The notes: generated by a model not told the origin, from the sequence alone. A stretch of DNA of 64,000 nt from Candidatus Limnocylindrales bacterium (GCA_035571835.1 DATNBU010000008.1:1-64000), one strand, 5' to 3'; positions 33,748 to 43,224 are shown, numbered from the stretch's first letter. A program made the numbers and translations.

Positions 33748-34680
33748 TCAGTGCACTCGTCGCCGGATGAAGCCGCCGACCACGGCATTCCAGAGCCCGG
33801 GGTTTTCGTAGTATCCGGAGTGGCCCGTGCCGCCGAGCTCGGAAACCTCGACCTTGCGCACTCCCGAAGCCGCGTGACGAACGAGGTCCGGCGGAAACAG
33901 GTGGTCGTGCTGGCCGACAATGAACATGGCAGGCGCGCGAAGGCCTTTCAGCTCGGAGAACGGCACCGTCTGCGCGGCAAGCTGCTTCGCGATCGCGTCG
34001 GGAGCCGGCGAGCCGAACGTCGACAGCGTCTGGTAAAGGTACGCGAGGTCCGGATGCTCGCGGCTGAACGACGGATCGAGCGCCGGATGGATTCCGAGCG
34101 GTGGCGGCGCTGCCCGCAGTTTCTCGGCTTGCGCCGTCATCGTGCGAAGATGCGCAGCAATCTGCCGGTCGCTGATGCCGCCGGTCGTATCGGCGAGCAC
34201 CAGGCCGGACACGCGGGCGGGCGCATCGAGCGCCGTGCGCAGCGCAGTCCAGCCGCCCATCGACTGGCCGACCAGCACGGCAGTCGGCACCTGCGCGGCG
34301 TCCATCACGGAGACGACGTCGCGGGCGAGTCGCCGCGAATCGAATCCGCCGCTCTCGCCCGACGGTGCGAAGCCGCGCTGGCTCAGCGTAACGACCGTGT
34401 ACCTGCGGGCGAACGAAGCGACCTGCTGGAACCAGACCGCATGATTGCCGCCAAGGCCGTGCACGAAAACGATCGCCGGTCCGCTGCCGCAGACTTCGTA
34501 GTAGATGCGGGTGCCGTCGTCGGCTTTCGCGAATCCGGTGCGTCGTGCGATCGGCGTCGATGTCGCGCCGAGGTCGGCCGTATCCGCCGTGGGCGTGGGG
34601 CTGTTGGCGACGTCGCGATCGCCGAGCGTCGAGCACGAGGCCGTCAGCGACAGCAGGATGGCGAGCAGAAACACGGGCAC
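33748..34680 (-). CDS. alpha/beta hydrolase lipoprotein (tandem paralogue)
   Basis: 310 residues. The N-terminus MPVFLLAILLSLTASCS is a lipoprotein signal with a lipobox Cys near residue 16, followed by a ~30-residue Thr/Ala/Pro/Asp linker. The catalytic domain follows with HGLGGNHAVWFQQ, GQSMGGWTALRTA, GQHDHLFPP and GHSGYYENP, closely matching the paralogue downstream. One copy is therefore predicted to be membrane-anchored outside the cytoplasm and the other cytoplasmic. First of the two-gene unit. The 229-base region upstream, toward the divergent SDR gene, must contain its promoter. Confidence 0.85.
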   Translation of the reverse strand: MPVFLLAILLSLTASCSTLGDRDVANSPTPTADTADLGATSTPIARRTGFAKADDGTRIYYEVCGSGPAIVFVHGLGGNHAVWFQQVASFARRYTVVTLSQRGFAPSGESGGFDSRRLARDVVSVMDAAQVPTAVLVGQSMGGWTALRTALDAPARVSGLVLADTTGGISDRQIAAHLRTMTAQAEKLRAAPPPLGIHPALDPSFSREHPDLAYLYQTLSTFGSPAPDAIAKQLAAQTVPFSELKGLRAPAMFIVGQHDHLFPPDLVRHAASGVRKVEVSELGGTGHSGYYENPGLWNAVVGGFIRRRVH

Positions 34681-34909
34681 GGCGACCTGCTATCAATGCC
34701 TCGATCCGCCATCCAGCGCTCCGGCGGTTCCCGTCGCTGCGCTTTGACGGATCATGCCGATCGCTCCCCGGAACGCGGCGGGTCACTGCAGGCACGAAGC
34801 GACTGCTCGCGCTTGCGCCGGGTGCGCTGATTGGTAAGTACGCGCGGCGCGCCGGACACCGGCACCCCATCTTCAAGCAGCTTCAAGCAACTCCAAGGAG
34901 GATCTTATC

Positions 34910-35677
34910 ATGCGTCTTTCCGAAACAGTCGCCGTCGTGACCGGCGGTGCATCCGGGCTCGGGCTTGCCACGGCCGAGGCGATTCTTGCCGGCGGGGGCC
35001 GCGTCGCGATTCTCGATCTCGAACGCTCGAACGGCGTCGAGGTGGCTGCCGGGCTCGGCGATCATGCGATCTTCACGCCCGCCGACGTCGCCAGCGAGGA
35101 CGACGTGAACAAGGCTCTCGATGCGGCGATCGCCGCATTCGGCAAGATCAACGCGGCGATCAATTGTGCCGGCATCGGCACCGCGATGAAGACGACCGGC
35201 AAGGGCGGCCCGTTTCCGCTCGCGCTGTTCGCGAAGACGATCGAGATCAACCTGATCGGTACGTTCAACGTGCTGCGCCTCGCGGCCACGCGCATGCTCA
35301 GCAACGATCCGAACGACGAAGGCGAACGCGGCGTCATCATCAACACCGCATCGGTCGCCGCGTTCGACGGGCAGATCGGGCAGGTGGCCTACACCGCATC
35401 CAAGGCCGGCGTCGTGGGCATGACGCTCCCGATCGCACGCGACCTTTCGCGCGACGGCATCCGCTGCTGCACGATCGCACCCGGCACATTCGACACGCCG
35501 ATGCTCGCGCTGCTCCCGGAAGAGAATCGCAAGGCACTCGGCGCAGGCATTCCGTTCCCGCAGCGCCTCGGCAAGCCGAAGGAATACGGACAGCTCGCGT
35601 GCGCGATCATCGAGAATCCGTATCTGAATGGCGAGACGATCCGGCTCGACGGTGCGCTGAGAATGCCGCCACGCTGA
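34910..35677 (+). CDS. short-chain dehydrogenase, HSD10 / 3-hydroxyacyl-CoA dehydrogenase type-2-like
   Basis: 255 residues, classical [15 protein letters not shown] binds NAD(P); NCAGIGTA and [23 protein letters not shown] supply the catalytic Ser-Tyr-Lys. The long insert after [11 protein letters not shown] and the C-terminal [40 protein letters not shown] are typical of type-2 3-hydroxyacyl-CoA/17beta-hydroxysteroid dehydrogenases. A strong AAGGAGGA Shine-Dalgarno site precedes the ATG. Monocistronic, closed by an excellent intrinsic terminator. Likely a beta-oxidation or sterol-side-chain enzyme. Confidence 0.92.
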   Translation: MRLSETVAVVTGGASGLGLATAEAILAGGGRVAILDLERSNGVEVAAGLGDHAIFTPADVASEDDVNKALDAAIAAFGKINAAINCAGIGTAMKTTGKGGPFPLALFAKTIEINLIGTFNVLRLAATRMLSNDPNDEGERGVIINTASVAAFDGQIGQVAYTASKAGVVGMTLPIARDLSRDGIRCCTIAPGTFDTPMLALLPEENRKALGAGIPFPQRLGKPKEYGQLACAIIENPYLNGETIRLDGALRMPPR

Positions 35678-35694
35678 CGCCGAATCGGCGTTGC

Positions 35695-35735
35695 AAGGCG
35701 GGGACGGATGGCGACATCGGTCCCCGCCTTTTTTT
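35695..35735 (+). terminator. intrinsic terminator after the SDR gene
   Basis: An 11-base-pair stem (AAGGCGGGGAC / GTCCCCGCCTT) with a 14-base loop, followed by an uninterrupted T-run at 35729-35735. Textbook Rho-independent structure. Confidence 0.92.
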
Positions 35736-35966
35736 CGTCAGGGAGCCCAGGGTCTCGGCGGATGTTTCCGCTGGTTTCCGCGGGCGAACGTCGACGCAGT
35801 GGCGCATCCGGGACCCGAATCGCGCAGATCATCGGCGAGCATCGTTCCTGCGCGACCGGCGACAGAAGGTCTTGCCCGGAAGCTCTTGCTGAGGAGGACG
35901 CGAGCGCCGACAATTCGGACTGCAGGACGACGGCGCCGAATTCTCCTGGCGCCGCAAGGAGCTTCC

Positions 35967-37076
35967 ATGCGAAATCCTCATGTTGTGAAGATCTGGTTGA
36001 TCACGGGATCGATCGTCGCGAGCGTCGTCACGGCGCAAGGCGACGAACAGCAGATCGCGCCCGGAACCGGGCAGCAGAACTCGGTCGTGATCGACACCGG
36101 CGCCGACGGCATCTGCAACACGACTGCAGCCGACGGAGACCTGCAGTTCGCCGCTGTCGGCAGCGGAAGCCCCAATCGCACCGAGATCCGCTGCGGGACC
36201 AACCAGGTCGTCGAAACGCTGGCCATCGGCGACGACGTGCAGCTGATCGCGCTCGGAGCTGCCTGCAAGAACACCACGACCGCAATCATCGATACCGGCG
36301 ACGATGGGATCGCGGACACGACCGCCGCCGGCGACGACACGCAGACGATCGTGGTCGGCGTCTCACCGGCCAATCAGGCCTGCGTGATGACCGGTGCCGA
36401 CGGAGTTGCGCAAACGACGGCACCGCTGGGCGATGATTCGCAGGTTCTCGCTGCCGGAGGCGCCGCTCCCAACACCGCGGTCGTGCTGTGCGGGCCCAAT
36501 CTCGTCGTCGACACGTCGGCCAACAATGCAGGCGCCGGCGACGACGTGCAGGTCACGGCCGTGGGCATGCCCTGTGCGGCAACCGATGTCGTCGTGAATT
36601 CGGGCGCCGACGGAATCGCGACCACACGCGCCGAAGGCCCCGACCTTCGAATCGCGGCCGCCAGGCCCGCAAGGATTACGATTTCGCCAGGCGATTTCGC
36701 GGGCTCGCGACGCCTGACGTTCAAGATCACCAACACCGAGTTCGGCGCCGGCGCGCCGCCGTCGCGGTCCTATCGGATCACGACCACCAGCGGCAGCTGT
36801 GGCGGTGGTGTCGTCTCCCAGGTGGATGCCGACACGCGCACCGACGGCCTGCAGGCTACTGCAGCGGTCGACCTCGGCGGCTACATGAGCGCGTCGCTGG
36901 TCGCGACGATGAAGCTCCAGAACGTGACCACGGTCGACTCGCACAACCCGTATCGTTGCTCGTTCGACGTTTCCGTGGTCGCGCTCGACACCGATCCCGC
37001 CGTGGATGATGGAGCGAATTCCGAAGGCAACACGACGACGGTAGATCTCGAGGTCAGCGACCGCAACGATTACTGA
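35967..37076 (+). CDS. exported protein with about six ~33-residue TGADGI repeats
   Basis: 369 residues. An N-terminal signal-like segment (VVKIWLITGSIVASVVTAQG) leads into residues ~35-230, with about six repeats of a 32-36-residue unit. The pattern is TGADGIxxTTAAxGDDxQxxAVG, alternating with CGxNxVVxTxAxGDDVQ units, predicted to be all-beta (propeller or solenoid). Residues ~235-369 form a separate Cys-containing beta domain (LTFKITNTEFGAG, SGSCGGGVVSQ, NPYRCSFDVSV). No family recognised. ATG 35967 follows AAGGAG; the frame is open far upstream but that part is not protein-like. Surface or periplasmic location is inferred. Confidence 0.7.
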   Translation: MRNPHVVKIWLITGSIVASVVTAQGDEQQIAPGTGQQNSVVIDTGADGICNTTAADGDLQFAAVGSGSPNRTEIRCGTNQVVETLAIGDDVQLIALGAACKNTTTAIIDTGDDGIADTTAAGDDTQTIVVGVSPANQACVMTGADGVAQTTAPLGDDSQVLAAGGAAPNTAVVLCGPNLVVDTSANNAGAGDDVQVTAVGMPCAATDVVVNSGADGIATTRAEGPDLRIAAARPARITISPGDFAGSRRLTFKITNTEFGAGAPPSRSYRITTTSGSCGGGVVSQVDADTRTDGLQATAAVDLGGYMSASLVATMKLQNVTTVDSHNPYRCSFDVSVVALDTDPAVDDGANSEGNTTTVDLEVSDRNDY

Positions 37077-37146
37077 GCGCGGGCGCCGTGCCGATCGCCG
37101 ACGCATTGAGCGATCCGCAAGCGCGCCGACCGGCCCGGGCGGAAGT

Positions 37147-38319
37147 TCAGGGCAGCGTTTCATCCGAGATGGCCGCGAGTCGTCCGGATCGCTGTCTTTG
37201 AAACGGCGGCGAGAAAACGGCTCCCCAGCAGATGTCGTCATCGTTGCGCAGTTGCACGTCGACAACGCCGCTGATCTGCGACAGATCGGGAAGTGCCAGA
37301 GATTCGCCGCTGCCTTTCATGCTGATGCGCGCCTTGCCGTCGACCACGCCCTCTTTCAGCCGCAGTGACGTGATCCCACCCGTCGAGCCTCCCGGATTGT
37401 CGTACGCGAATCCGTCGTTCCTGCTCGTCCAGTAACGATTGCTTTGAGGGATCGGAAAGCTGTCGAGCAGGGTGCCGTCCTCATAAACACACAGCCGGTA
37501 ACCGTCGGTTGCGGTCGGATCGCCGAAATCGTCGCGTGGTGACACCGGTCCCGTTCGCCAGCTCCACGAAAGCCGGTCGGAGAGGTCGTCGGCATCGTCG
37601 ATCAAAACCAGACGAGACTTCCCTGCCTGCAGCGGGTTGCGGCAGTCGGCGGGCGTCGGAGTGCAGACGGAATGTCGCGGCAGTCGCTGCCAGGTCGCGT
37701 ATTGACCTTGGGCGAAGACCGTCGCCAGGCCTTCCGATTCCGCGACGAGATCGGTGGAGAGCAGCTCGCTCGAATAAGTCCAGCCATCCGGCAGCGGGCT
37801 GCCGGCAAGTCCGCCGACGACGGTGGGATCGTACTGCCCGAGCAGACTGACGGCGATGGCCTGCAGCACGTAGCGATCGCCCCGCGTGTCGGTCACGACG
37901 TGAATGACCTCGCCTGCGGCGAATCGATATCGCGTGTCGCGCGCAATGCTCGCGACCGCGAAGATGCCGAACGTCGGATCGTTACCGACCACGGTGGCGG
38001 AGACGAGCTGGGCAACAAAGACGAAATCGTCGCCGGGCACTTCCGGGATAAGGTCGAGAGACTGGGCTACTCCAGGCGGAGCAGTCGGCAGGTTCGCGGT
38101 CACTTCCGTCGGCAGGAAAAGCTTTGCCGGCGCCTTTTCGAACCCGGGCGGAGGCGTGACCGCTTCGAACTGCTCCAGAGTGCACTCGGGTTTGCAGACG
38201 TAGACGTTTCGCGAGAACGGCGGGTTCTCCGCGGTCAGCTCGCGGACCTCGAGCAGATAGGCGGCATCGGCAGTGTGGCCGAAGAGCAGAATCGAGAGTG
38301 TGGCCAGGGCCATTCGCAT
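37147..38319 (-). CDS. exported hypothetical protein
   Basis: 390 residues with a signal peptide (MRMALATLSILLFGHTADA-AY). The mature part is mixed alpha/beta, with cysteine pairs (VCKPEC, SVCTPTPADC) and a Trp-rich region near WSWRTGPVSPRDDFGDPT. No recognisable catalytic motif or family. ATG 38319 is chosen since CGGAGA precedes it and the signal peptide starts there. Divergent from a TetR-family gene with a palindrome in between, so it may be that regulator's target. It ends facing the repeat protein at 35967 with a 70-base gap. Confidence 0.65.
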   Translation of the reverse strand: MRMALATLSILLFGHTADAAYLLEVRELTAENPPFSRNVYVCKPECTLEQFEAVTPPPGFEKAPAKLFLPTEVTANLPTAPPGVAQSLDLIPEVPGDDFVFVAQLVSATVVGNDPTFGIFAVASIARDTRYRFAAGEVIHVVTDTRGDRYVLQAIAVSLLGQYDPTVVGGLAGSPLPDGWTYSSELLSTDLVAESEGLATVFAQGQYATWQRLPRHSVCTPTPADCRNPLQAGKSRLVLIDDADDLSDRLSWSWRTGPVSPRDDFGDPTATDGYRLCVYEDGTLLDSFPIPQSNRYWTSRNDGFAYDNPGGSTGGITSLRLKEGVVDGKARISMKGSGESLALPDLSQISGVVDVQLRNDDDICWGAVFSPPFQRQRSGRLAAISDETLP

Positions 38320-38338
38320 AATAATCTCCGGAGCAATA

Positions 38339-38361
38339 TATTGGTGTTTCGGGTTCCAATA
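38339..38361. promoter_or_regulatory. candidate TetR operator TATTGG-N11-CCAATA
   Basis: Perfect six-base inverted repeat spanning 23 bases, centred between the divergent exported-protein gene (start 38319) and the TetR-family gene (start 38388). Size and location fit a TetR-dimer site controlling both promoters. Not tested. Confidence 0.45.
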
Positions 38362-38387
38362 GTTCAATTACCCGGAATGGGGCACTG

Positions 38388-38993
38388 ATGTCAACGAAAT
38401 CCGTGCACGAGGATGACCAGACCGCCGACGGCCGCCGCCAGCGGTCCAGCCGCAGCCGGGCCCGCGTGCTCGACGCGATCTATGAGGTCTTCGCGGATGC
38501 GGACCTCGACGTGACCCCGGAACACATCGCGGCGCGAGCCGGCGTGAGCCTCAGCACGATCCGCCGCCACTTCGGCGACATCCCGAGACTTTCGCATGCG
38601 ATGCGGGAGCACATTCTCGGCCGGATTCTTCCGATCCTGCAGTCACCGCCGTCCACGGGCTCGCGCGAGCAGCGATTGCGGGCGGTCGTCGCGTGCCGGC
38701 GGGAAGTCTTCGAGATCGTGATGCCCGGCATGCGCGCGACTCCGATCGGCGAGCGTGGAGGAGCTGCGCGCGCACGCGCGGACCGCAAGGAGCTCGAGTC
38801 TGTGCTGCGCGCACACCTTACGGCCACTTTTCCCGACGAGCTTTCCGGCGAAAAAGGACTCCTGCGCGGGGAGATGCTGTCGGCCATTCTGTCGTTTGGA
38901 GCGTGGGAACATCTGCGCACCGTTCGCGAGCTCGACCCGGAACGCTGCGCGGAGTTGCTAGAGCGCGCAGCTCGACCGCTGCTCGACGACTGA
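38388..38993 (+). CDS. TetR-family transcriptional regulator
   Basis: 201 residues. The N-terminal helix-turn-helix reads RARVLDAIYEVFADADLDVTPEHIAARAGVSLSTIRRHFGD, the TetR DNA-binding signature. The remaining ~140 residues are an alpha-helical ligand/dimerisation domain without recognisable specificity. Divergent from the exported protein at 37147-38319; the palindrome at 38339-38361 is a plausible binding site. The ligand is unknown. Confidence 0.87.
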   Translation: MSTKSVHEDDQTADGRRQRSSRSRARVLDAIYEVFADADLDVTPEHIAARAGVSLSTIRRHFGDIPRLSHAMREHILGRILPILQSPPSTGSREQRLRAVVACRREVFEIVMPGMRATPIGERGGAARARADRKELESVLRAHLTATFPDELSGEKGLLRGEMLSAILSFGAWEHLRTVRELDPERCAELLERAARPLLDD

Positions 38994-39131
38994 GATCTGC
39001 AGCAATCGGCGCCGGCAGAATATGCGCGCCGCTCGTTACGCACTGCGACACGTGCCCCTTTTCATGCCGATTCCGGTTTTCTTGCGTTGTCGCCAGCGGC
39101 GATCACGCGTAAACCACAGCCTGGGGGGACG

Positions 39132-41705
39132 ATGTTCGAACGCGGGATACGCATAGCGCGGCGGTACCGGCAGGTACTGTTCGCGAGCATTGCTGTTCAC
39201 AGCGTGCTCGCACTCGCCGGTGCGACTTCGGTCGTCGCGCAGACGAGCGAGGAGCTTGCGTGTTACGCCGGCAAGATGGGAGCGTCGGTCTATCACGCGA
39301 AGAGCCTAGGGCGCTGTCACGGTGGTCTTGCCAAAGGCGGTCCCGTTTCGGAGTTCGATGGGTGTATTGCCGCCGCAGCAGGCGGCGCCGATTCGCGCAT
39401 CCAGTCGGCGGATGCGAGTGTCGCCCACTCCGGTTTCGACTGCCCCGGTGATCTGCAGAGTCTCGCTCTCGACGGAACGTCGCCGTGGCAGGACACGCTC
39501 GTGTCGTCGGCAATCTTCCAGGCAAACGCGCTGCCGAATGTCTGCGTACAGAAGCGCGCACGCGCGCTGTCGAAGTATGCGACGAAGTACGCCTCCTGCG
39601 TGCGGCGCGGGTTCGGAATTTCCGTGCAGGAGCTCGATGCGTGTGCGGAGCGGGCGCGTACCAAATTCGCCGACGGGTGGACGAAAGCCTCGCTCGTCGT
39701 GCCGTGCACGTCGGACGACTTCTCCTCCGTGGTTGCAAGCCTCGAACAGGCCATTCGCTCCCAGGCTGCACTGCTGCATGTCGCCTGCGGTGATGGCATC
39801 CGTGCGGGCTTCGAACAGTGCGACGACGGCAATCTGCTGGGAGGCGACGACTGCGACGGGGCCTGCATCTTCGAAGAGTGTGGAAACGACGTCGTGCAGT
39901 CCGGTGAGGCATGCGACGACGGCGGACAGACCGCGGGTTGCGACGAAGACTGCACCGCCGTTGCGTGCGGCGACGGGCTCGTCAACTTTGCGGCGGGAGA
40001 ACAGTGCGACGCGTCCGGCCAGTCGGCCTCATGCGAAGCGAGCTGCCGGCGCGCTGTCTGCGGCGATGGAACGCTCAACGAACTTGCCGGCGAGGAATGC
40101 GACGGCCGCGGCGAGACAACGTTCTGCAATGGCGATTGCACTGCGGCCGCTTGCGGCGACGGAGTCGTCAACGTGACGGCCGGCGAGCAGTGCGACGACG
40201 GCAACACCCAGGCCGGCGACGGCTGCGATGCGAGCTGCCAGCTTCAGGACTGCGGCGACGGCCGGCGTCAGACGATCGAGGAATGCGACGACGGCAATAC
40301 CATCGCGGGCGACGGCTGCTCGCCCGTGTGCAATCGCGAGACCTGCGGCCTGGTCGCCGGCACGGCGAAATGCCTGTACTGCCCGATTGGCTCCAGCCCT
40401 AACGCCGCGTACTCGGCGTGCGTATGCAATGCCGGATACACGCTCGCCGGATCGACCTGCCTCGACATCGACGAGTGCGCGGCGAACCCGTGCGGCGCAA
40501 ATCCGTGCGACAACCTGCCCGGCACGTACTCCTGCCCGATCGCATGCACCGAGGCTGCCTTCCACGCGGCACTGCAGAGCTGCGGCGGCCCGGGCCGTGC
40601 GATCACGTTCAACTGCACCGACACGACGATTCTCATCTCGGACGCCAGCAACGGTCCGCGCCAGACGAGCTGCAACAATCTGGTGATCGACGGGATGAAT
40701 CGCGGCATCACGTTCGAAATGAACCCGAAGTGCTGGGGCCGCGCGATCCCGGCCGACCAGTGCCGCGTGGCGCTCGATGCGGACGGCACGTGCTCGTGTC
40801 CGGACGTCAACAGCGGCACGCTCTTCCTTGCCCTCAACGGCAACAACATGACGGTGCGCAACCTTGCCGTGCGTTACTTCTTCGACGGCATCAAGACCGG
40901 CGGCAACGACAACACCGTCGAGAACGTCGACTTCGAGCGCGTCTGCGACGAGGCGACCGGCAATACGGCCGGCGTCGGCAATCTCTACACCGGCATCCAT
41001 GCCCGGACAGCCTGCGGCAAATGCATGCAGAACTACGGCGTCATCTCGGCAACCGCGGCCGATCCGAAGCTGCGCGACCATTACAACGCGATCGTGCGCG
41101 ACAGTCTGTTCACCGATTGCCAGCAGCCGATCCGCATGACCAATGCCGGACGCTACCGCATCGAATACACGCGAATGGAGGGCTTTTACGCGTCGGGAAT
41201 CTTCCGCTGCCTCGGTCCGCGCTTCAGCACCAGTGCCGGGGATACTCAGGTCGTTCACATGACCGGATGCGAGCTCGACGGCTGCGACAACGGCGTGCGC
41301 GTCGGCGGCAACGTCGAGGCTCTGGTCTGGGGCAATACGCTCGTCAACAACGAGTTCCGCGGGCTGCTCGCGACATCGAATGCGCGCGTGTCGATGTGGG
41401 ACAACATCGTGCGCGGAAACGGCGGGCTCGCGACTTCGGAGGCCGGTCTTGGCGGCGTCGGTGTTTCCGATACGGCCGAGCTCGATCTCGGAGGCGGCAG
41501 CCTCACCATCGACGGCCAGCTCGTCACGAGCCCCGGTCGCAACGTGCTGTGCGACAACGTGAGCCCGCAAGGCACGAGCCGCGAAGTGCACAACGTGACG
41601 ACCGCGACCGTCAAGGCCGAGAACAACTACTGGTGCACGATGGATCCGCAGAGCCATGTGACAGGCCCGGTCGACACGGATCCGTTTCTCGCCGAAGAGC
41701 CGTAG
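39132..41705 (+). CDS. secreted multidomain protein: helical Cys-rich, DUF4215 repeats, EGF-like, parallel beta-helix
   Basis: 857 residues. A signal peptide (VLFASIAVHSVLALAGATSVVAQ) is followed by: residues ~40-215, a helical cysteine-bearing domain (CVQKRARALSKYATKYASCVRR); ~217-400, DUF4215-type repeats (CGDG...EQCDDGN...GDGCxxxC); ~405-470, Cys-rich/EGF-like with a calcium-type DIDECAANPC start; ~475-857, a right-handed beta-helix rich in N-x-V/I ladders (GITFEMN, MTVRNLAVRYFFDGI, NTVENVDFERV) as in pectate-lyase-like surface proteins. Probably adheres to or processes polysaccharide; no clear catalytic residues. ATG 39132 follows GGGGGA. A cbEGF-type module is unusual in bacteria. Confidence 0.8.
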   Translation: MFERGIRIARRYRQVLFASIAVHSVLALAGATSVVAQTSEELACYAGKMGASVYHAKSLGRCHGGLAKGGPVSEFDGCIAAAAGGADSRIQSADASVAHSGFDCPGDLQSLALDGTSPWQDTLVSSAIFQANALPNVCVQKRARALSKYATKYASCVRRGFGISVQELDACAERARTKFADGWTKASLVVPCTSDDFSSVVASLEQAIRSQAALLHVACGDGIRAGFEQCDDGNLLGGDDCDGACIFEECGNDVVQSGEACDDGGQTAGCDEDCTAVACGDGLVNFAAGEQCDASGQSASCEASCRRAVCGDGTLNELAGEECDGRGETTFCNGDCTAAACGDGVVNVTAGEQCDDGNTQAGDGCDASCQLQDCGDGRRQTIEECDDGNTIAGDGCSPVCNRETCGLVAGTAKCLYCPIGSSPNAAYSACVCNAGYTLAGSTCLDIDECAANPCGANPCDNLPGTYSCPIACTEAAFHAALQSCGGPGRAITFNCTDTTILISDASNGPRQTSCNNLVIDGMNRGITFEMNPKCWGRAIPADQCRVALDADGTCSCPDVNSGTLFLALNGNNMTVRNLAVRYFFDGIKTGGNDNTVENVDFERVCDEATGNTAGVGNLYTGIHARTACGKCMQNYGVISATAADPKLRDHYNAIVRDSLFTDCQQPIRMTNAGRYRIEYTRMEGFYASGIFRCLGPRFSTSAGDTQVVHMTGCELDGCDNGVRVGGNVEALVWGNTLVNNEFRGLLATSNARVSMWDNIVRGNGGLATSEAGLGGVGVSDTAELDLGGGSLTIDGQLVTSPGRNVLCDNVSPQGTSREVHNVTTATVKAENNYWCTMDPQSHVTGPVDTDPFLAEEP

Positions 41706-41848
41706 GCGTCAACGAGATTGCAGCGTGCGCGAATTGCTGCCTCCAATCCCAGGATTGCAACGGTACGTGCTATCCCGCTGTGGCCGCCAATTGCGATACC
41801 GGCGCTCCGCACTTGACGATTGCCGCGTCGGCGGGTGAGGATGCCTCC

Positions 41849-42379
41849 ATGACTTCCATGGTGGCCCGCGCGATCTGGTCTTTGGGGTTTGCCCTTGCGC
41901 TCGTCTCGCCCGCGGCTGCGGCTGATGCGTGCGCCCGGCCGATCACCGACGGAGACAAACCGGCTATCGCCGACTGTCTCTACATCGCCAGGGCCAGCAT
42001 AGGATCAAGGCCGTGCAGCGAATGTGTCTGCGACGTCAACGGGTCAGGTTCGATAGAGATTTCCGATGCACTTCGCTGTCTTCGCGTTGCCATCGGAGGA
42101 CAAGGCGAGCTCGCGTGCCCGCCGTGCGATTCGACAACGACCACGCTGGAAACCTGCGCGCCGTGTGCGGACGCTCTGATCGGGCTGGCTCATCCCGAGG
42201 ATCTCTGCGACGTCGACCGAATCGAGTATGACGAAACGATCGCTTGCCTGCACTCGTGCTGTTCATTCGTCTGCCCCGCGGTCGTAGGCGGCTCGTGTAC
42301 GCCGTGCACCGGGCCGTTGCTTCTTACGTGCCTGCGCGAAACGTGCAGGGCGGAAATCGAGAGCTGCTCAGAACGGTAA
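41849..42379 (+). CDS. small secreted Cys-rich protein with dockerin-like repeat
   Basis: 176 residues. After MTSMVA comes a signal peptide (IWSLGFALALVSPAAA-ADA). Residues ~25-70 (DGDKPAIADCLYIARASIG and CDVNGSGSIEISDALRCLRVAIGG) form two calcium-loop/F-helix units like a type-I dockerin (DxNxxGxI..SDALxxLR). A Thr-rich linker (STTTTLETC) leads to a C-terminal part with ~14 cysteines. No catalytic motif. Start ATG 41849, 143 bases after the large multidomain gene; an ATG at 41858 is equally possible. Perhaps a small binding or anchoring partner of a cohesin-like domain. Confidence 0.6.
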   Translation: MTSMVARAIWSLGFALALVSPAAAADACARPITDGDKPAIADCLYIARASIGSRPCSECVCDVNGSGSIEISDALRCLRVAIGGQGELACPPCDSTTTTLETCAPCADALIGLAHPEDLCDVDRIEYDETIACLHSCCSFVCPAVVGGSCTPCTGPLLLTCLRETCRAEIESCSER

Positions 42380-42452
42380 GAGGCCAGGGTCGGAAGCTTT
42401 TTGCACGTCGAGCTGCTCCGGCGCTCGTAGCCGCAGGGTTTCCCGGACGTCG

Positions 42453-43145
42453 CTACTTCGGCGGCGCGCCGACGCAGATTCCCGGGCAGTCGGCGCTGAT
42501 GTCCGGCTCGCAATCGTCGCGCGGATCGTCCACGCAGTTGCCGGCGGAGCACTCCAGGCCTGCGATGCCGGCACACATTTCGTAGCGCGGCATTCGTCCA
42601 AGCAAACGAATTGCGATCCGGTCGCCGTCCCGGACAATCAGTCCGGCGGCCTCACAGTTCGCCGAGCTGGCGTTGCCGGCAACGGAGACCCGCTGCCCGG
42701 TCGTGCGGTTCCTGCAGACGGTCCGGCGCAGGTCTGCTCCATGAAGCGAGCCGCCAAGCCGGTCGATGACAGCAAATGCGATGTCGCCGAGCGGCTGCGG
42801 CGGGATTTGCGGTGGGTGTTCCAGGCGCACGCTGGCGGAGTACGATCCCGGAGCGAGGAGACCGAGCTCTGCGCGCACCTTCCACGGGGTCACGACTGCC
42901 GCGCACGGGGCGAGCGGCTCCGAAAGGACGATGTCGATCCCGCTCCCCGTTCTATTCACGCTGGAGAGCTGCGGAACACAGAGATCCGGCGAGACCGCAT
43001 CGATCACGATGGCGACGGGCTCGAACGACGACGGTGCCGCGGGTTCCACGCGCACCGCGAGGTCGGAATCGGCCAGGCACCATGCAGGCAGACCGGCTCC
43101 GAGAAGAGCGGCGGCCAGAAAAATGATTCTCGAGCAGGCTCTCAC
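42453..43145 (-). CDS. exported hypothetical protein
   Basis: 230 residues. The signal peptide (IIFLAAALLGAGLPAWCLA) is followed by an Ig/FN-like beta region (LAVRVEPAAPSSFEPVAIVI, APCAAVVTPWKVRAEL, GSYSASVRLEHP) and a cysteine-rich C-terminus (MCAGIAGLECSAGNCVDDPRDDCEPDISADC). No family recognised. It is convergent with the dockerin-like small protein. Its start lies about 80 bases beyond the stop of the Rieske gene on the same strand, so it could be the downstream member of that transcript. Confidence 0.65.
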   Translation of the reverse strand: MRACSRIIFLAAALLGAGLPAWCLADSDLAVRVEPAAPSSFEPVAIVIDAVSPDLCVPQLSSVNRTGSGIDIVLSEPLAPCAAVVTPWKVRAELGLLAPGSYSASVRLEHPPQIPPQPLGDIAFAVIDRLGGSLHGADLRRTVCRNRTTGQRVSVAGNASSANCEAAGLIVRDGDRIAIRLLGRMPRYEMCAGIAGLECSAGNCVDDPRDDCEPDISADCPGICVGAPPK

Positions 43146-43224
43146 GGTGTCGTTGCGCCTGCGGGAACCGCGAACAAAAGACCTTCCGGATCACGGATGC
43201 TGATCTTGATGAATTCACCCCGGT

